Shown here: in pieces, positions 8,981-17,813 of the stretch
Position numbering within the stretch: the stretch's first letter is position 1
Layout of the letters: each line of letters begins with the position of its first letter
NCBI GenBank assembly: GCA_002840535.1
Contig: PHBH01000011.1
Span: 47,584-111,583 of the forward strand
Length of the DNA: 64,000 nt
From: Deltaproteobacteria bacterium HGW-Deltaproteobacteria-15
GTDB lineage: Bacteria > Desulfobacterota > DSM-4660 > Desulfatiglandales > HGW-15
Direction of reading: 5' to 3'
Position numbers and translations under genes: made by a program
The notes under the pieces: generated by a model
Database searches by the model: none
The model's input: only the letters and a program-made list of their open reading frames with translations
Told to the model about the DNA's origin: nothing

Positions 8981-9087
8981 GACGCTAAGCACGCTAAGGA
9001 GCATATTTTTTTTCATCTGCCGGTGATTCCGGCAGATGAAAGAACAAGCCTTTGTGCTTTTCTTCGCGATCTTCGCGGCTTTGCGTT
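8975..9087. repeat. degenerate CGCTAAG / CTTCGCG repeat pair
   Basis: CGCTAAGACGCTAAGCACG at 8975-8998 and the roughly complementary TTCTTCGCGATCTTCGCGG around 9060 look like the two arms of the dispersed GACACGAAG-type inverted repeat seen better preserved at 39626 and 52613. Between them is a perfect 10-bp hairpin, 9014-9023 with 9029-9038 (CATCTGCCGG, 5-base loop). No U-run follows it on either strand, so it is not a standard terminator. Confidence 0.5.
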
Positions 9088-9201
9088 TCCAACCTCTTGG
9101 CCTTGACGGATCCCTGACCGGAACCTATCTATTTACGAAAGAGTGAGTCAAAACCTGGTTCGTGGTTCTGAAGACAACCTGATCGGAGAGGTGGTTCTGT
9201 C

Positions 9202-10194
9202 ATGGGCAAGAAGGGGTTTGTCTTCGGGGTCTCCATCATGCTTTTTGCCGCTCTGGGCTGGGAAACCTGCATTGGAGTAGCATACGAATCCGGCACACGG
9301 GAACACAAGCTCGATCTGAGGGTACTCGGTTTCCGCCGCTCCTACCTCCTTCATACCCCCCAAGGCTATGACTCGACAAGGCCCCTGCCCCTGATCGTCG
9401 CTCTTCATGGAGGATTCAGCACGGCAGAGGACATGGAAAAGGAAACGGGATTCTCTGAAATCGCCGACAGGGAGAACTTCTTTGTCGCCTATCCGAATGG
9501 GATCGGGCTGTTCGGAAGGCTTCAGCACTGGAATGCCTCTCATTGCTGCGGCTTTTCGATGAAGTGGGGGATCGACGATGTCCAGTTTGTCTCCCTTGTC
9601 ATCGATCGCATCCGAACCCAGGTAAGCATAGATTCCTCCCGGATCTACATTGTCGGTTATTCCAATGGGGGGATGCTCGGTTATCTCTATGCGGCAAGAA
9701 ACCCCGACATCGTTGCAGCCGTTGCAGGCATTGCAGCCACCATCGGGAGCAGGAGTTCCCCTGATGAACCCGAGATGCGGATTGACCGGCCGCGTGCACC
9801 TGTCCCTGTGATCGCATTTCATGGTCTGATGGATCAGATAGTTCCATACGGAGGCGGTAAACTAAATAGTCCCTACTGGTATGTTTCCGTAAGAGAATCC
9901 ATGCTGTTCTGGATCGAAGCCAACAAATGCGCAGCAGAACCGATCAGGGAAAATATGATGGGCGGCAGGATCATCAAATATACTTGGAACGGCGAAGAGA
10001 AAGGCACGGAGGTTGTGCTATGTACTTTGAGAGGTTGGGGCCACCTCCCTCCAACAAGACATTTTGTCAGGGAACTTGCTGACACCGACCCGCTCAGGGA
10101 GCTTCATGCATCGGAGATCATCTGGGAATTCTTCAAGAGTCATGCAAAACCGGCAGCGTCATCAGCTCTCTCCGATGTTCGATATCTGGATTAG
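9202..10194 (+). CDS. LpqC/PHB-depolymerase-family secreted esterase
   Basis: This 330-residue alpha/beta hydrolase starts with a signal peptide (hydrophobic residues ~5-25). The nucleophile Ser is in GYSNGG, the Asp in GLMDQIVPY and the His in GWGHLPP. The oxyanion-side motif VALHGGF and the HCCGFS...IDDVQF stretch are typical of the LpqC/poly(3-hydroxybutyrate) depolymerase esterase family. It would act outside the cytoplasm on an ester substrate that cannot be named from sequence; feruloyl- and acetylxylan-type esterases belong to the same family. GGAGAGG lies about 10 bases before the ATG. It is separated from the upstream cluster by a repeat-bearing gap and stands alone. Confidence 0.85.
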   Translation: MGKKGFVFGVSIMLFAALGWETCIGVAYESGTREHKLDLRVLGFRRSYLLHTPQGYDSTRPLPLIVALHGGFSTAEDMEKETGFSEIADRENFFVAYPNGIGLFGRLQHWNASHCCGFSMKWGIDDVQFVSLVIDRIRTQVSIDSSRIYIVGYSNGGMLGYLYAARNPDIVAAVAGIAATIGSRSSPDEPEMRIDRPRAPVPVIAFHGLMDQIVPYGGGKLNSPYWYVSVRESMLFWIEANKCAAEPIRENMMGGRIIKYTWNGEEKGTEVVLCTLRGWGHLPPTRHFVRELADTDPLRELHASEIIWEFFKSHAKPAASSALSDVRYLD

Positions 10195-10608
10195 AAAAAT
10201 CTTCTCACCTGAGCCCCTGCTCCAACCCTCTTGCCTCCTGCAACCATCAGACACGGCCGCTCTCATGGCGCCGACGTCCTGTTTGCTTTCTCGTCCGTGG
10301 TGCAGGAAAAATCATACATGGCAAAAGTTCGTTTTTTCAAGCACTTGATCCGGAAAACCTGCTTCCGGATCAATACTCCATTGTAGGGAAAACCATTCAC
10401 ACAAGGAAGTTTCCACAAACTTCCGGCCTCAAAATAGCCTTATTCCAACACCTTGAACCTGATCAAGTTCATGGCGCGCCACTTGCAAACCAAGTTGATG
10501 GAGGATATCGCCATCCGGCTCATCACCGGGGCGGCAGGGAGCTTCAATGACGAAACCACATAGAATGCGAAGATCACTTTCTCCAGATAACTCGGGAACC
10601 GAACCGCT
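10195..10608. other. intergenic region with a strong hairpin
   Basis: No convincing gene. At 10345-10355 and 10363-10373 there is a perfect 11-bp inverted repeat (TTGATCCGGAA, 7-base loop). A T-run precedes but does not follow it, so it would be an atypical terminator for the esterase gene at best. Short frames on both strands between 10430 and 10600 mirror each other and resemble nothing I recognise. Confidence 0.6.
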
Positions 10609-10953
10609 ATGAAACAGATTTTCGCTATTGCGATCATGGTTTTGAGTGTTTGGTTGGGGATCGTTTTCGTCCGGCCGTACTGGGACAGGCATCTGCTGCA
10701 ATTGGATATAGAAGAAGCGGCGATCTATGGAACCAAGAAGAGCGAAGGAGAGGTTCGCAGATTCCTGGTTAACAAGATGAAGAAGAAGGGCAGAGATATT
10801 ACCGGTGATAATTTTCTCGTTGTCAAGAATGACCGTAACACGGTCTATGTGAAGGTATCATACTCGGACGAGGTGAAAATTGCGGGACGCACTCTTAAAA
10901 AACTTCGATTCACCTTGGAAGCGGAGGAAAAAGAGGTAAAGAACGGCTTCTGA
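10609..10953 (+). CDS. small membrane-anchored protein (DUF4845-like)
   Basis: This 114-residue protein has one N-terminal membrane helix (residues 3-22) followed by a soluble domain with a helix, EVRRFLVNKMKKKG, and a three-stranded pattern ending in KIAGRTLKKLRFTLEAE. The order helix, short strand, VKNDRNTVYVKVSY strand and final strand resembles the DUF4845 family of small single-pass proteins, but I am not certain. No clear ribosome-binding site precedes ATG 10609. No neighbour hints at a role. Confidence 0.6.
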   Translation: MKQIFAIAIMVLSVWLGIVFVRPYWDRHLLQLDIEEAAIYGTKKSEGEVRRFLVNKMKKKGRDITGDNFLVVKNDRNTVYVKVSYSDEVKIAGRTLKKLRFTLEAEEKEVKNGF

Positions 10954-11416
10954 TCTGACCTGGAACATGTTTGCGCGCGGACCGAACGGCATCAAGGGAT
11001 CACCAAACCAGTCTTTCCCCCTCCCGCATCACGGCATTCATTGCGCTTCTCCCCTTCGAATCAATGATCAAGGTTTGATTGAGTCTATCGATCGAGAGCA
11101 CCCCTGGCGCAGCCCGGGCGGCGCCTTCGTTCTTGCTTCCAAGACTCCACAGCCGCCTACCGGCGCGACGCTTCCCGGAATCAGCATCAGAAATCCTGCC
11201 CCGATTAGAACCCCTTCTTCTGATGGTGTCCTGTTGCCGGTTGACAAGATAGTGCTCCTGACCATATTACTTGCGCTATCCCGTGCCCCACTGAATAGAA
11301 GAGTTCTCCCCCGCGCCTGCCGGGACCTGATCCGGGGTTCGCCGGGGTCTGAATGAATTCCAAAGTATTTTTCAGACAACTATCGTTAGCCGAACCCACC
11401 CTGTCGGAGGGATTGA
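10954..11416. other. intergenic region without recognisable gene
   Basis: Open frames exist on both strands here (for example 10967-11356 plus and 11068-11379 minus), but they overlap each other, are rich in Pro, Arg and Ser, and show no domain. The promoter of the MipA/OmpV-like gene must lie at the right end. I see no repeats or RNA gene. Confidence 0.5.
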
Positions 11417-12289
11417 ATGAAGAAATGTTTACTCCTGCCTCTCCCATTGCTCCTCTCGTTGTTTCTCGCTGTCTCCCCGGTTCTTGCCGAGGACGTGCCC
11501 CTTTGGGAAATCGGCATCGGTGTGGCTGCCTGGCATCTTCCGGACTACAAAGGGTCGGATGAGTCCCGGTTCTATGCCCTTCCCTTCCCATATCCCATCT
11601 ATCGAGGCAAAATCATCAGGGCGCGAGGCACTACGCTTTCGGGCCTCCTGTTCGAGTCCGACCGGTTGAGACTCGATGTGAGTATGTCAGGATCCCTTCC
11701 CGTCAACAGCGAAGACAACACCGCCCGCGAAGGCATGCCTGATCTCGATTTCACGGGGGAGATCGGCCCATCCCTGGAGTGGAGGATCTTTGAGAAGAAA
11801 TCGCAGTCCCTCTGGCTGAAGGTGCCTCTACGCGGGGTCTTCGCCGTACCCGATGTTTCCTATGTAGGCCTGAGATCTGCACCTTATCTGGACTATGAGT
11901 GGATGAGCTCCATGCTGCCTGGATGGACGATGTCGTTTACCATAGGTCCAAACTTCGGGTCCAGACGGTACCACGAATATTTCTATGAGGTGGAGCCGGA
12001 GTTTGCGCGAGCAAACCGGCCTGAATACCATCCGGAAAGCGGGTATAGCGGCAGCGGCGTCAGCTACAGCCTGGCGAGAAGATTCAAGGACATCCGGATC
12101 TCCTCTTCTTTTCATTATGACAGGCTCACAGGCGCCGCCTTCGAGGACAGCCCTCTCGTAAAAACCCGCAATTACTTCAGAGCAGGGGTCACTTTGACCT
12201 GGTTTTTCGCCAAATCCAAGACCCTTGTCCCGAAACCTTCACGTGAGATCTCTGACACCACCCTTCTTCAGTCTGAAACGACGGATTGA
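11417..12289 (+). CDS. MipA/OmpV family outer-membrane protein
   Basis: The 290-residue protein has a classical signal peptide ending at VLAED (residue ~25). The mature part alternates short amphipathic strands, has the family opening WEIGIGVAAWHLPDYKGS (residues ~29-46), and includes GRPSLEW-like and RNYFRAGVTLTWFF segments typical of the MipA/OmpV beta-barrel. The family sits in the outer membrane; MipA is a scaffold for murein synthesis enzymes in E. coli and OmpV is an osmotic-stress porin. Which role applies here cannot be told. The last ~25 residues after TWFFAKSK are a non-homologous tail. Confidence 0.85.
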   Translation: MKKCLLLPLPLLLSLFLAVSPVLAEDVPLWEIGIGVAAWHLPDYKGSDESRFYALPFPYPIYRGKIIRARGTTLSGLLFESDRLRLDVSMSGSLPVNSEDNTAREGMPDLDFTGEIGPSLEWRIFEKKSQSLWLKVPLRGVFAVPDVSYVGLRSAPYLDYEWMSSMLPGWTMSFTIGPNFGSRRYHEYFYEVEPEFARANRPEYHPESGYSGSGVSYSLARRFKDIRISSSFHYDRLTGAAFEDSPLVKTRNYFRAGVTLTWFFAKSKTLVPKPSREISDTTLLQSETTD

Positions 12290-12499
12290 TACCATTTAAA
12301 CGCCACGAGGCAGTAGAGGATCCGGGCCCGTAGGACCCGGGCTATCGGAATTCTTGGAGTAATGGAGTGCGCATCCCCTTACGCCATTTCCCTCTTGCTT
12401 TTGACTTTCCTATCCGATAAGGAATTCGGCTTGCTGTTGTCGAAACGCCATCTAGCCACCCCCAGGAAGGGGCTGGGGGCTGAATCGGGATAATTGGCA

Positions 12500-13726
12500 A
12501 TGACTACTGCGGTTACAGCCGTTTTTCTCTTGACCTACGCCCTTATTGTATCGCGACGATTGCGCCTTCTCCCCATTGGAAGGCCCGCAGGCGCCCTGGT
12601 GGGCGCCGTTCTCATGATTTCGATAGGGGCGCTCAGCCCCGTGGAAAGCTATGAAGCCATAGACCACGACACCATCGTCCTTCTTTTCGGAACCATGGCT
12701 CTCACGGTTTACCTCGAGCGGGCGGGCTTCTTCGATTGGCTTGCCATCAGAATGATTTCCATCTGCCCCACCGGGATTTCTTTTCTCTTCGGCACGGTTC
12801 TGCTCTCGGGCGCTCTTTCAGCACTTCTTGTCAACGACACGGTCTGTCTCTTCCTCACACCCGTAATCATCAGCGCGTGCAGAACCGGCGGGCTGCCCAT
12901 GGGTCCCTACCTGATCGCACTGGCCACTTCCGCCAACATCGGAAGCGCGGCCACCCTTGTTGGGAATCCGCAGAACATGATCATTGGAAGCATGAGCGGT
13001 TTTTCTTTTTCTTCGTTTTTCCTCTTCGCAGGTCCGGCCGCAGCAGCAGGGCTGATTGTAAACAGCGGCTTGCTGTGGGTCTATTACAGGCGGCAGTTGA
13101 CGGGAAGGATGCTGAAGATCCCTCCAACGAACGGGATAAAGGATCGGCGCAGATTCTTCCTCACCCTGCTTGTCACCGGAGGGGTCATTGCGGGTTTTTT
13201 TGCCGGCTTACATCTTGGCTACACGGCAGTTGCAGGAGCAGTCATATTGGTTGTAGCAGACCGGCGCGATCCAAGGGACGTGTTCTCCCGGGTGGACTGG
13301 TCCCTTCTTCTCTTTTTCTGTTGTCTCTTTATCGTGGTGGCCGGCCTTGCAAAGACAGGGATCATCGAGAGGGCATGGGGGATAAGCGCGCCCTATTTCG
13401 TACTCTCCGAGACATCCGGCCTCGCCTCCTTTTCAGCCCTGGTCACATTCGGCTCCAACCTGATCTCCAATGTGCCCATGGTCATGCTCACGGGTCCGCA
13501 TCTCCATGAACTGGGATCGGTTGATTTGGGTTGGGTGCTCCTTGCCTTCGTCTCCACCATAGCAGGCAACCTCACCCTGCTCGGCTCGGTGGCAAACATC
13601 ATTGTGGCCGAAAGGGCAAGGGAGGACTATACGCTCGGTTTTCGGGAATACCTGCGCTTCGGGGCTCCCTCGACTGTCCTTGTAATGATTGTCGGAGTAT
13701 GTGTGATTTATTTTCTGATGAGATGA
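12500..13726 (+). CDS. SLC13/ArsB-type anion permease
   Basis: This 408-residue inner-membrane protein has about 10-11 hydrophobic helices in two homologous halves, each with a family signature: LVNDTVCLFLTPV followed by SANIGSAATLVGNPQNMI in the first half, and SNLISNVPMVML followed by GNLTLLGSVANII in the second. These paired motifs define the ion transporter superfamily group that includes ArsB, NhaD and SLC13 carboxylate/sulfate carriers. The closest type is the SLC13/CitM-like permeases. The substrate is unknown. ATG 12500 was preferred over TTG 12494. No transport partner or regulator is adjacent. Confidence 0.88.
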   Translation: MTTAVTAVFLLTYALIVSRRLRLLPIGRPAGALVGAVLMISIGALSPVESYEAIDHDTIVLLFGTMALTVYLERAGFFDWLAIRMISICPTGISFLFGTVLLSGALSALLVNDTVCLFLTPVIISACRTGGLPMGPYLIALATSANIGSAATLVGNPQNMIIGSMSGFSFSSFFLFAGPAAAAGLIVNSGLLWVYYRRQLTGRMLKIPPTNGIKDRRRFFLTLLVTGGVIAGFFAGLHLGYTAVAGAVILVVADRRDPRDVFSRVDWSLLLFFCCLFIVVAGLAKTGIIERAWGISAPYFVLSETSGLASFSALVTFGSNLISNVPMVMLTGPHLHELGSVDLGWVLLAFVSTIAGNLTLLGSVANIIVAERAREDYTLGFREYLRFGAPSTVLVMIVGVCVIYFLMR

Positions 13727-14089
13727 CGGAGTTCGCGGGTGGCGGGTCGAGCGTTGCAGGTGGCAGGTTGCGGGTCGAAAAGACGAACGTCGAACATTGA
13801 CAATCTCGTAAAAAGTCGGCATTCCTACGAAGGCCGGAATCCAGATATTCTGCAAAGGATCGAAAAGACTGGATCCCGGCTCCCGGCCTTCGCCGGGACA
13901 GGCTTCATTCAGCCGGGATGACGAAAAAAGGGTATTTTCGACTTTTTACAAGACCATCAACATTGAATGAAGAACCGAATTCGATTACCCGACATCAGAA
14001 ACTACACATCGCTTCTCTTGATTTATCTCTTCCATTCAGAGTTCGATCTTCGACGTTCGATCTTTTGGTGCTCTATGCGATTTTGCGCC
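13727..14089. other. intergenic region occupied by repeats
   Basis: No gene is visible. The left part holds GGTCGAGCGTTGCAGG-type and ACGTCGAACATTGA repeats, the centre holds the MITE-like element 13804-13954, and the right end has TTCGACGTTCGATC copies of the same dispersed family as 16811 and 54891. Confidence 0.65.
13804..13954. repeat. MITE-like element with terminal inverted repeats, copy B
   Basis: The left end TCTCGTAAAAAGTCG (13804-13818) is the near reverse complement of the right end CGACTTTTTACAAGA (13939-13953). Inside lies the CCCGGCCTTCGCCGGG-type hairpin. The element shares long stretches with 6268-6395. It has no coding capacity, so if mobile it would be moved in trans. Confidence 0.8.
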
Positions 14090-15229
14090 TTACATGCGCA
14101 TTGCCAGATTGTAATAGAATTGCGCGGCAAGGATGGTCTGCCGAAAGGAGACGGATTCATCCCGCGCATGGGCGCTTTCCAGGGATCCGGGCCCGATGAG
14201 AACCGGCTTTACCCCGGCCCTCCACAGCCGGTTGGCGTCGCACTGGCTCACAAACGGCACCGGCGCCCACGAGAGACCGGAACCGAAGAAAACCTCCTTC
14301 AGTGTTTCCACAAAGGGGCCCTTTTCCGGAAGTTCATAGCCGGCGTCAATGGTTGCCAGACGAAGCGATTTCTCGACAGAAGGATACCTCCTCTTCTCGG
14401 ATTCGATGATCTCCTCCAGTTCCGCTGCGATTTCTCCAACCGGAGCGACAGGAGGCAGGTGAATGTCCACCCATGCCTCACACCGGTCGGGAACCGCGAA
14501 CCCTGCACGCGAACTGAAGACATCACGGATGTTGTACACCAGTGTCGGACGTGTACTCTCCATATATTGGGCGATCCTGGTGATCGTGTGCATCATTACC
14601 TCAACCGGATTGCCCCCTCTGTTTGCCAAAGAGGCATGAACCCTCCTGCCGGCGGTTGAAAGATGGATTTCCAGGTACCCGTAATTGCTCAAACAGGGCC
14701 GCATATCCGTCGGCTCTCCGATGACCGCCCATGGAAATGTGTACTCCTCAACCAGACGCTCGGCCCCATCTCCGTCCTCCTCTTCGCCGACCACAAGACA
14801 AAGTGCAACCGGCGGGGCGGAAATTCCCGCATTCTGAACAGCGAGGTAAGCTTCCACCATGGCGGCACATCCCGCTTTCATATCGGCTGTGCCTAGACCG
14901 GTGACTCTGTCGCCATCTTCCCCATACCCATACTCCTCCAGGTCATAGGCGACGACGGTATCCAGGTGGCCTACGAAAGCAAGACGGGGCTCACCATTTG
15001 GCGGCATCAACACCAGATTGAAACGATTTTCGTCTACAGGTTGTAGAATGGACTTCAGGCCTCTTCGCCGAAGATACCCAGAGACAAAGTGGAGAATTTC
15101 CTCTTCCTTCCCAGAAGGGCTATAGATATCAACAAGTCTCCTGAGGAGCCTTCCGAGTCTCTGCGGCTGGACCGGCGAAGAGGAATCAACTGTGGTTTTT
15201 TCGAATGCGATGATCGGAGGATTCCCCAT
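14090..15229 (-). CDS. M20 family metallopeptidase (ArgE/DapE/ACY1 type)
   Basis: This 379-residue enzyme belongs to the di-zinc M20 peptidases/deacylases. The metal ligands are in place: His in GHLDTV, Asp in GTADMKAG, Glu pair in GEEEDGDG, the GEPTDM ligand and the terminal His in SAHARDES. The lid domain is inserted at about residues 185-300, as is usual. Members hydrolyse N-acyl amino acids or small peptides. It overlaps the upstream acetyltransferase gene by 44 bases on the same strand, so the two are translationally coupled. A deacylase with a GNAT acetyltransferase suggests acetyl protection and removal in some amino-acid pathway, but no other pathway gene is adjacent. Confidence 0.88.
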   Translation of the reverse strand: MGNPPIIAFEKTTVDSSSPVQPQRLGRLLRRLVDIYSPSGKEEEILHFVSGYLRRRGLKSILQPVDENRFNLVLMPPNGEPRLAFVGHLDTVVAYDLEEYGYGEDGDRVTGLGTADMKAGCAAMVEAYLAVQNAGISAPPVALCLVVGEEEDGDGAERLVEEYTFPWAVIGEPTDMRPCLSNYGYLEIHLSTAGRRVHASLANRGGNPVEVMMHTITRIAQYMESTRPTLVYNIRDVFSSRAGFAVPDRCEAWVDIHLPPVAPVGEIAAELEEIIESEKRRYPSVEKSLRLATIDAGYELPEKGPFVETLKEVFFGSGLSWAPVPFVSQCDANRLWRAGVKPVLIGPGSLESAHARDESVSFRQTILAAQFYYNLAMRM

Positions 15230-15749
15230 TCTGTTTCCTCTTGAGGGACTGCTGAAGAGCGGCCAGATTCATTGACAGATAGATGTGCTGCTGGGGATTG
15301 CCGAAGCCCTGTTTTCTGAAGAAGTGGAGAGCAGCAAGGTTCTCAGCCTCCGTATCGACGAGGAGCATTCTTACTCCTGTTTTCAGCATCAGATCTTTAA
15401 AACGGTTGAAGAGACGCTGGGCAACTCCGGACCGGTGATGGGAGGGTTCCACTCCCAGCCAGATCAGGTAGCCGTATTTCCATGCGGAACGACTCTTTGT
15501 GACGGTTGTTCCCAACGCGAAGCCGATGATCCTGTCATCCAGTTCCGCGACCAGGCAGAACTCCGAGTCTGCGTTGAACAGATCCACCACTTCATATTGA
15601 TCCCAGGTTCTATAAAGATTAGGCGCCTCTTCAGCGCTGAACAGCCTTTCACCCAGGTGAAAAACAACAGGCAGATCGTCAATTTCCATCTGCCTGATCT
15701 TTATATACGAGCACTTGCCTTTGGTCGATAAGTCGTCATCGACGAGCAT
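15186..15749 (-). CDS. GNAT family N-acetyltransferase
   Basis: This 187-residue protein has the GNAT fold: an N-terminal IRQMEIDDLP strand-helix, the acceptor-side IIGFALG strand, the YLIWLGVEPSHHRSGVAQRL motif A (acetyl-CoA pyrophosphate loop, RSGVAQ for the usual R/QxxGxG/A), and AENLAALHFFRKQGF motif B. It transfers an acetyl group to an amine; whether the acceptor is a small molecule or a protein cannot be told. AAGGAAGG lies upstream of the ATG. The last 14 codons overlap the M20 peptidase start, which implies a coupled pair. Confidence 0.85.
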   Translation of the reverse strand: MLVDDDLSTKGKCSYIKIRQMEIDDLPVVFHLGERLFSAEEAPNLYRTWDQYEVVDLFNADSEFCLVAELDDRIIGFALGTTVTKSRSAWKYGYLIWLGVEPSHHRSGVAQRLFNRFKDLMLKTGVRMLLVDTEAENLAALHFFRKQGFGNPQQHIYLSMNLAALQQSLKRKQNGESSDHRIRKNHS

Positions 15750-15852
15750 AACTTCACATCACCTTCCTTTCTAAATGGACAGTTTCTGCAAATCCCGTGC
15801 CTGTTAGCACGGATATGTTGTCCATTCTAATCTATTGATTGAGAGAATCAAG

Positions 15853-15890
15853 CGGGTTGTCGGTGGTTGGTGGTTGGCACAGACAACCCG
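15853..15890. other. inverted repeat upstream of the sirtuin gene
   Basis: CGGGTTGTC (15853-15861) pairs perfectly with GACAACCCG (15882-15890) around a GGTTGGTGGTTGG loop. It sits between divergent genes (GNAT on minus, sirtuin on plus). It could be an operator or a repeat relic; no U-run follows. Confidence 0.45.
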
Positions 15891-15943
15891 CATCCTTCAG
15901 TTTTCGCTGTGCCCTCTGCCCCTGGTGAATCCGGTCTGCTTCC

Positions 15944-15970
15944 TTGACACCCCATGTCGGTTATTATACG
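15944..15970 (+). promoter_or_regulatory. weak sigma-70-like promoter candidate
   Basis: TTGACA at 15944-15949 is a perfect -35 hexamer. The best -10 is TATACG at 15965-15970 with only 15 bases of spacing, so the match is imperfect. It lies 40 bases before the sirtuin GTG start. Confidence 0.3.
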
Positions 15971-16010
15971 AGTGAGCTAGTCAAAAGCGAATCAAACCTG
16001 GAGGGGCGAT

Positions 16011-16790
16011 GTGAAAACCCTGGAGCATCAGATTGAGGAGGCAGCCCGACTGGTTGCCGAGTCGAAGCGAATCATCGTGTTCACCGGAGCAGGGGTGAGC
16101 ACAGAATCAGGCATTCCCGATTTCAGGGGACCCGAGGGCCTCTGGAGCAAGTACGATCCGGAGGACTTCACGATTGAGAGGTTTCTCTCGGACAGGGATG
16201 TCAGAAAAAAGCACTGGCAGCTCTTGACCGGAAATGAATTTATTGTTGCAGACGCAAAACCCAATCCGGCTCACTATGCCATCACTGCTCTTCAGGAAAT
16301 GGGAAAGCTCTATGGTATAGTAACGCAGAACGTGGATGGACTCCATCAGAAGGCGGGAGTCCTGGAGAACCTGGTTTTTCAATTACACGGGGATCTGAGT
16401 CACGCCAAGTGTCTCGGGTGCAGCTGCCGTTACCCGATCGAAGAGGTCAAGGGATGGCTTGCAGGGGGTGTCGACGAACCGGAGTGCCCTTCGTGCCGCG
16501 GAATGCTGAAACCGGATGCCGTTTTCTTTGGCGAGCAGCTTCCCTTCGAGGTGCTGATGGAATCGGAACAGCGATCGAGAAACTGCGATCTCTGCATTGT
16601 CCTCGGCTCCACCCTTGTGGTCTATCCGGCCGCGACCATGCCTCTCCATGCCATCCGGACGGGGGCCAAACTCGTGATTATCAACATGGGACCGACCGCA
16701 ATGGACGAATTGGCAACAGTGCGGATTGAAGGCAAGGCAGGGGAAGTTATGCCGGTAATCGTAAAGAAGGCAAAGGAGAAGGTGCGATAG
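16011..16790 (+). CDS. Sir2 family NAD-dependent protein deacylase
   Basis: The 259-residue sirtuin shows every core motif: GAGVSTESGIPDFRG (NAD loop), TQNVDGLH, the catalytic His in LHGDL, and a zinc ribbon with two CxxC pairs (CLGC and CPSC). It removes acyl groups from protein lysines with NAD. The LSHAKCLGC stretch and the absence of an Ala-Arg-Tyr (A-x(14)-Y-x(2)-R) desuccinylase motif argue for a deacetylase rather than a CobB/SIRT5-type desuccinylase. The start is GTG 16011 with a strong GGAGGGG seven bases before it. In anaerobic acyl-CoA degraders sirtuins reverse chemical lysine acylation, but that role is inference here. Confidence 0.93.
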   Translation: MKTLEHQIEEAARLVAESKRIIVFTGAGVSTESGIPDFRGPEGLWSKYDPEDFTIERFLSDRDVRKKHWQLLTGNEFIVADAKPNPAHYAITALQEMGKLYGIVTQNVDGLHQKAGVLENLVFQLHGDLSHAKCLGCSCRYPIEEVKGWLAGGVDEPECPSCRGMLKPDAVFFGEQLPFEVLMESEQRSRNCDLCIVLGSTLVVYPAATMPLHAIRTGAKLVIINMGPTAMDELATVRIEGKAGEVMPVIVKKAKEKVR

Positions 16791-16810
16791 ACCGAGCTAA
16801 ATGCAAAAGA

Positions 16811-16850
16811 TGAACGTCGAACATCCAACATCCAACGTCCAACATCGAAT
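16811..16850. repeat. dispersed GTCGAACATCCAACATCC repeat
   Basis: A run of 9-base units (AACGTCGAAC, ATCCAACATCC, AACGTCC, AACATCG) just after the sirtuin gene. The reverse complement of the same run occurs at 54891-54934 and partial copies near 13786, 14045 and 24327. Confidence 0.7.
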
Positions 16851-16915
16851 GGAATCGACACGCGGTGCGAGAAGTCGCGCCTTGGCTGACTTTCTGATCT
16901 CTGACCTCTGACCAG

Positions 16916-17218
16916 CTAATCTTTATTGGGCTCTTCTTCTGACAGGATCTTGTCCAACACGTTCCTGGATGCCCTTGCAGGAGGCGCATCCTGGGGCAGG
17001 TAGATCATGACTCCCCCTTTTACGGGTCTGGTCGCAATCTTCCCCTCTCCGGCAAGCCTGGTTGTCGCCTCAACCGGATTGACGTCAAAGTAATCCCTGA
17101 ATGCTTTGTTGAACCCGCTGTAGACCGAATGAATGCCTTTGTAAGGAACTATGCGGAGCCGCTTGATCGCTCTTTCCACAAACTCCATCTCCGTAAGCTT
17201 CCTCTCCTCTCCTTCCAT
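16916..17218 (-). CDS. conserved small protein, possibly winged-helix
   Basis: This 100-residue protein starts at an ATG with GAGGAGGGG five bases before it, which makes translation credible. The stretch around residues 38-70 (FRDYFDVNPVEATTRL followed by GKIATRPVKGGVMIYLP) has a helix-turn-helix then beta-wing look, with the recognition helix in PVEATTRLAGEG. I do not recognise the family, and DNA binding is only a suggestion. The C-terminal 30 residues are charged and likely disordered. It stands between the sirtuin (convergent) and a small membrane protein (divergent). Confidence 0.65.
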   Translation of the reverse strand: MEGEERKLTEMEFVERAIKRLRIVPYKGIHSVYSGFNKAFRDYFDVNPVEATTRLAGEGKIATRPVKGGVMIYLPQDAPPARASRNVLDKILSEEEPNKD

Positions 17219-17471
17219 GAACCCCTCCTCTCTTCAGTGTTTCAATCGTTCTCAGCACCTTACAATTCCCAACATCGCGGCCGCTTGCTTCAGCGGTTTC
17301 CCCGGCATTCGATAAAGACAGTTTTCAGGTGAAACGTAAGTGAAACCAGTAGGGCTGTCAATCCCAAAAACCGCAGCTGTCTCGGCAATGATTTCTCCTT
17401 GACAGAGCGGAGAGCGCCTCCTTATACTCCCTTGCTGCCGGAACAGTATACTAATCTTCCGGAGGATTCCC

Positions 17472-17768
17472 ATGAAATTTCTGAAAAGGCTGATCGTATG
17501 GGGTTGCGTGGCAGTGCTTGGCTACCTCTTTCTTTCGTATCACTTTATCTTTGTGGGAAGCAGTCCTAAGCTCCTCAAGAAGTCAAAACCTTCAATGGAG
17601 TACATCCTCTTCAGTACGCAGGGCAAGTCGAACCATTCCATCCTTTCCATTGATGTCTTGAGAAAAGCGGGCATCGGACAACTCATGGTTCAGGAGGGAA
17701 AGATATCGGGGGAGGATTTGGAAAGGCTCACGGAGGAGATTGAGGAAGCAAGGGAGGCGGGCAGGTAG
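17472..17768 (+). CDS. small membrane-anchored protein of unknown function
   Basis: The 98-residue protein has one N-terminal membrane helix (residues 8-28, WGCVAVLGYLFLSYHFIFV) and a soluble tail ending in an amphipathic, highly charged helix (ISGEDLERLTEEIEEAREAG). GGAGGATTCCC precedes the ATG at good spacing. No family is recognised. It is convergent with ahbA, 45 bases away. Confidence 0.65.
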   Translation: MKFLKRLIVWGCVAVLGYLFLSYHFIFVGSSPKLLKKSKPSMEYILFSTQGKSNHSILSIDVLRKAGIGQLMVQEGKISGEDLERLTEEIEEAREAGR

Positions 17769-17813
17769 ATGGACAGTTTCAGGGCGCGTCTGTAATTTTC
17801 TCTGTTCCCTTCT

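Noticed and set aside
9014..9038. Perfect hairpin considered as a rho-independent terminator
   Set aside because: The T-run is on the 5' side and no U-run follows on either strand.
10967..11356. A 129-residue plus frame and overlapping minus frames
   Set aside because: They exclude each other, lack ribosome-binding sites and have no recognisable domain.
17252..17473. A 73-residue minus-strand frame between two small genes
   Set aside because: No homology or ribosome-binding site; its start overlaps the start of the plus-strand small membrane protein.
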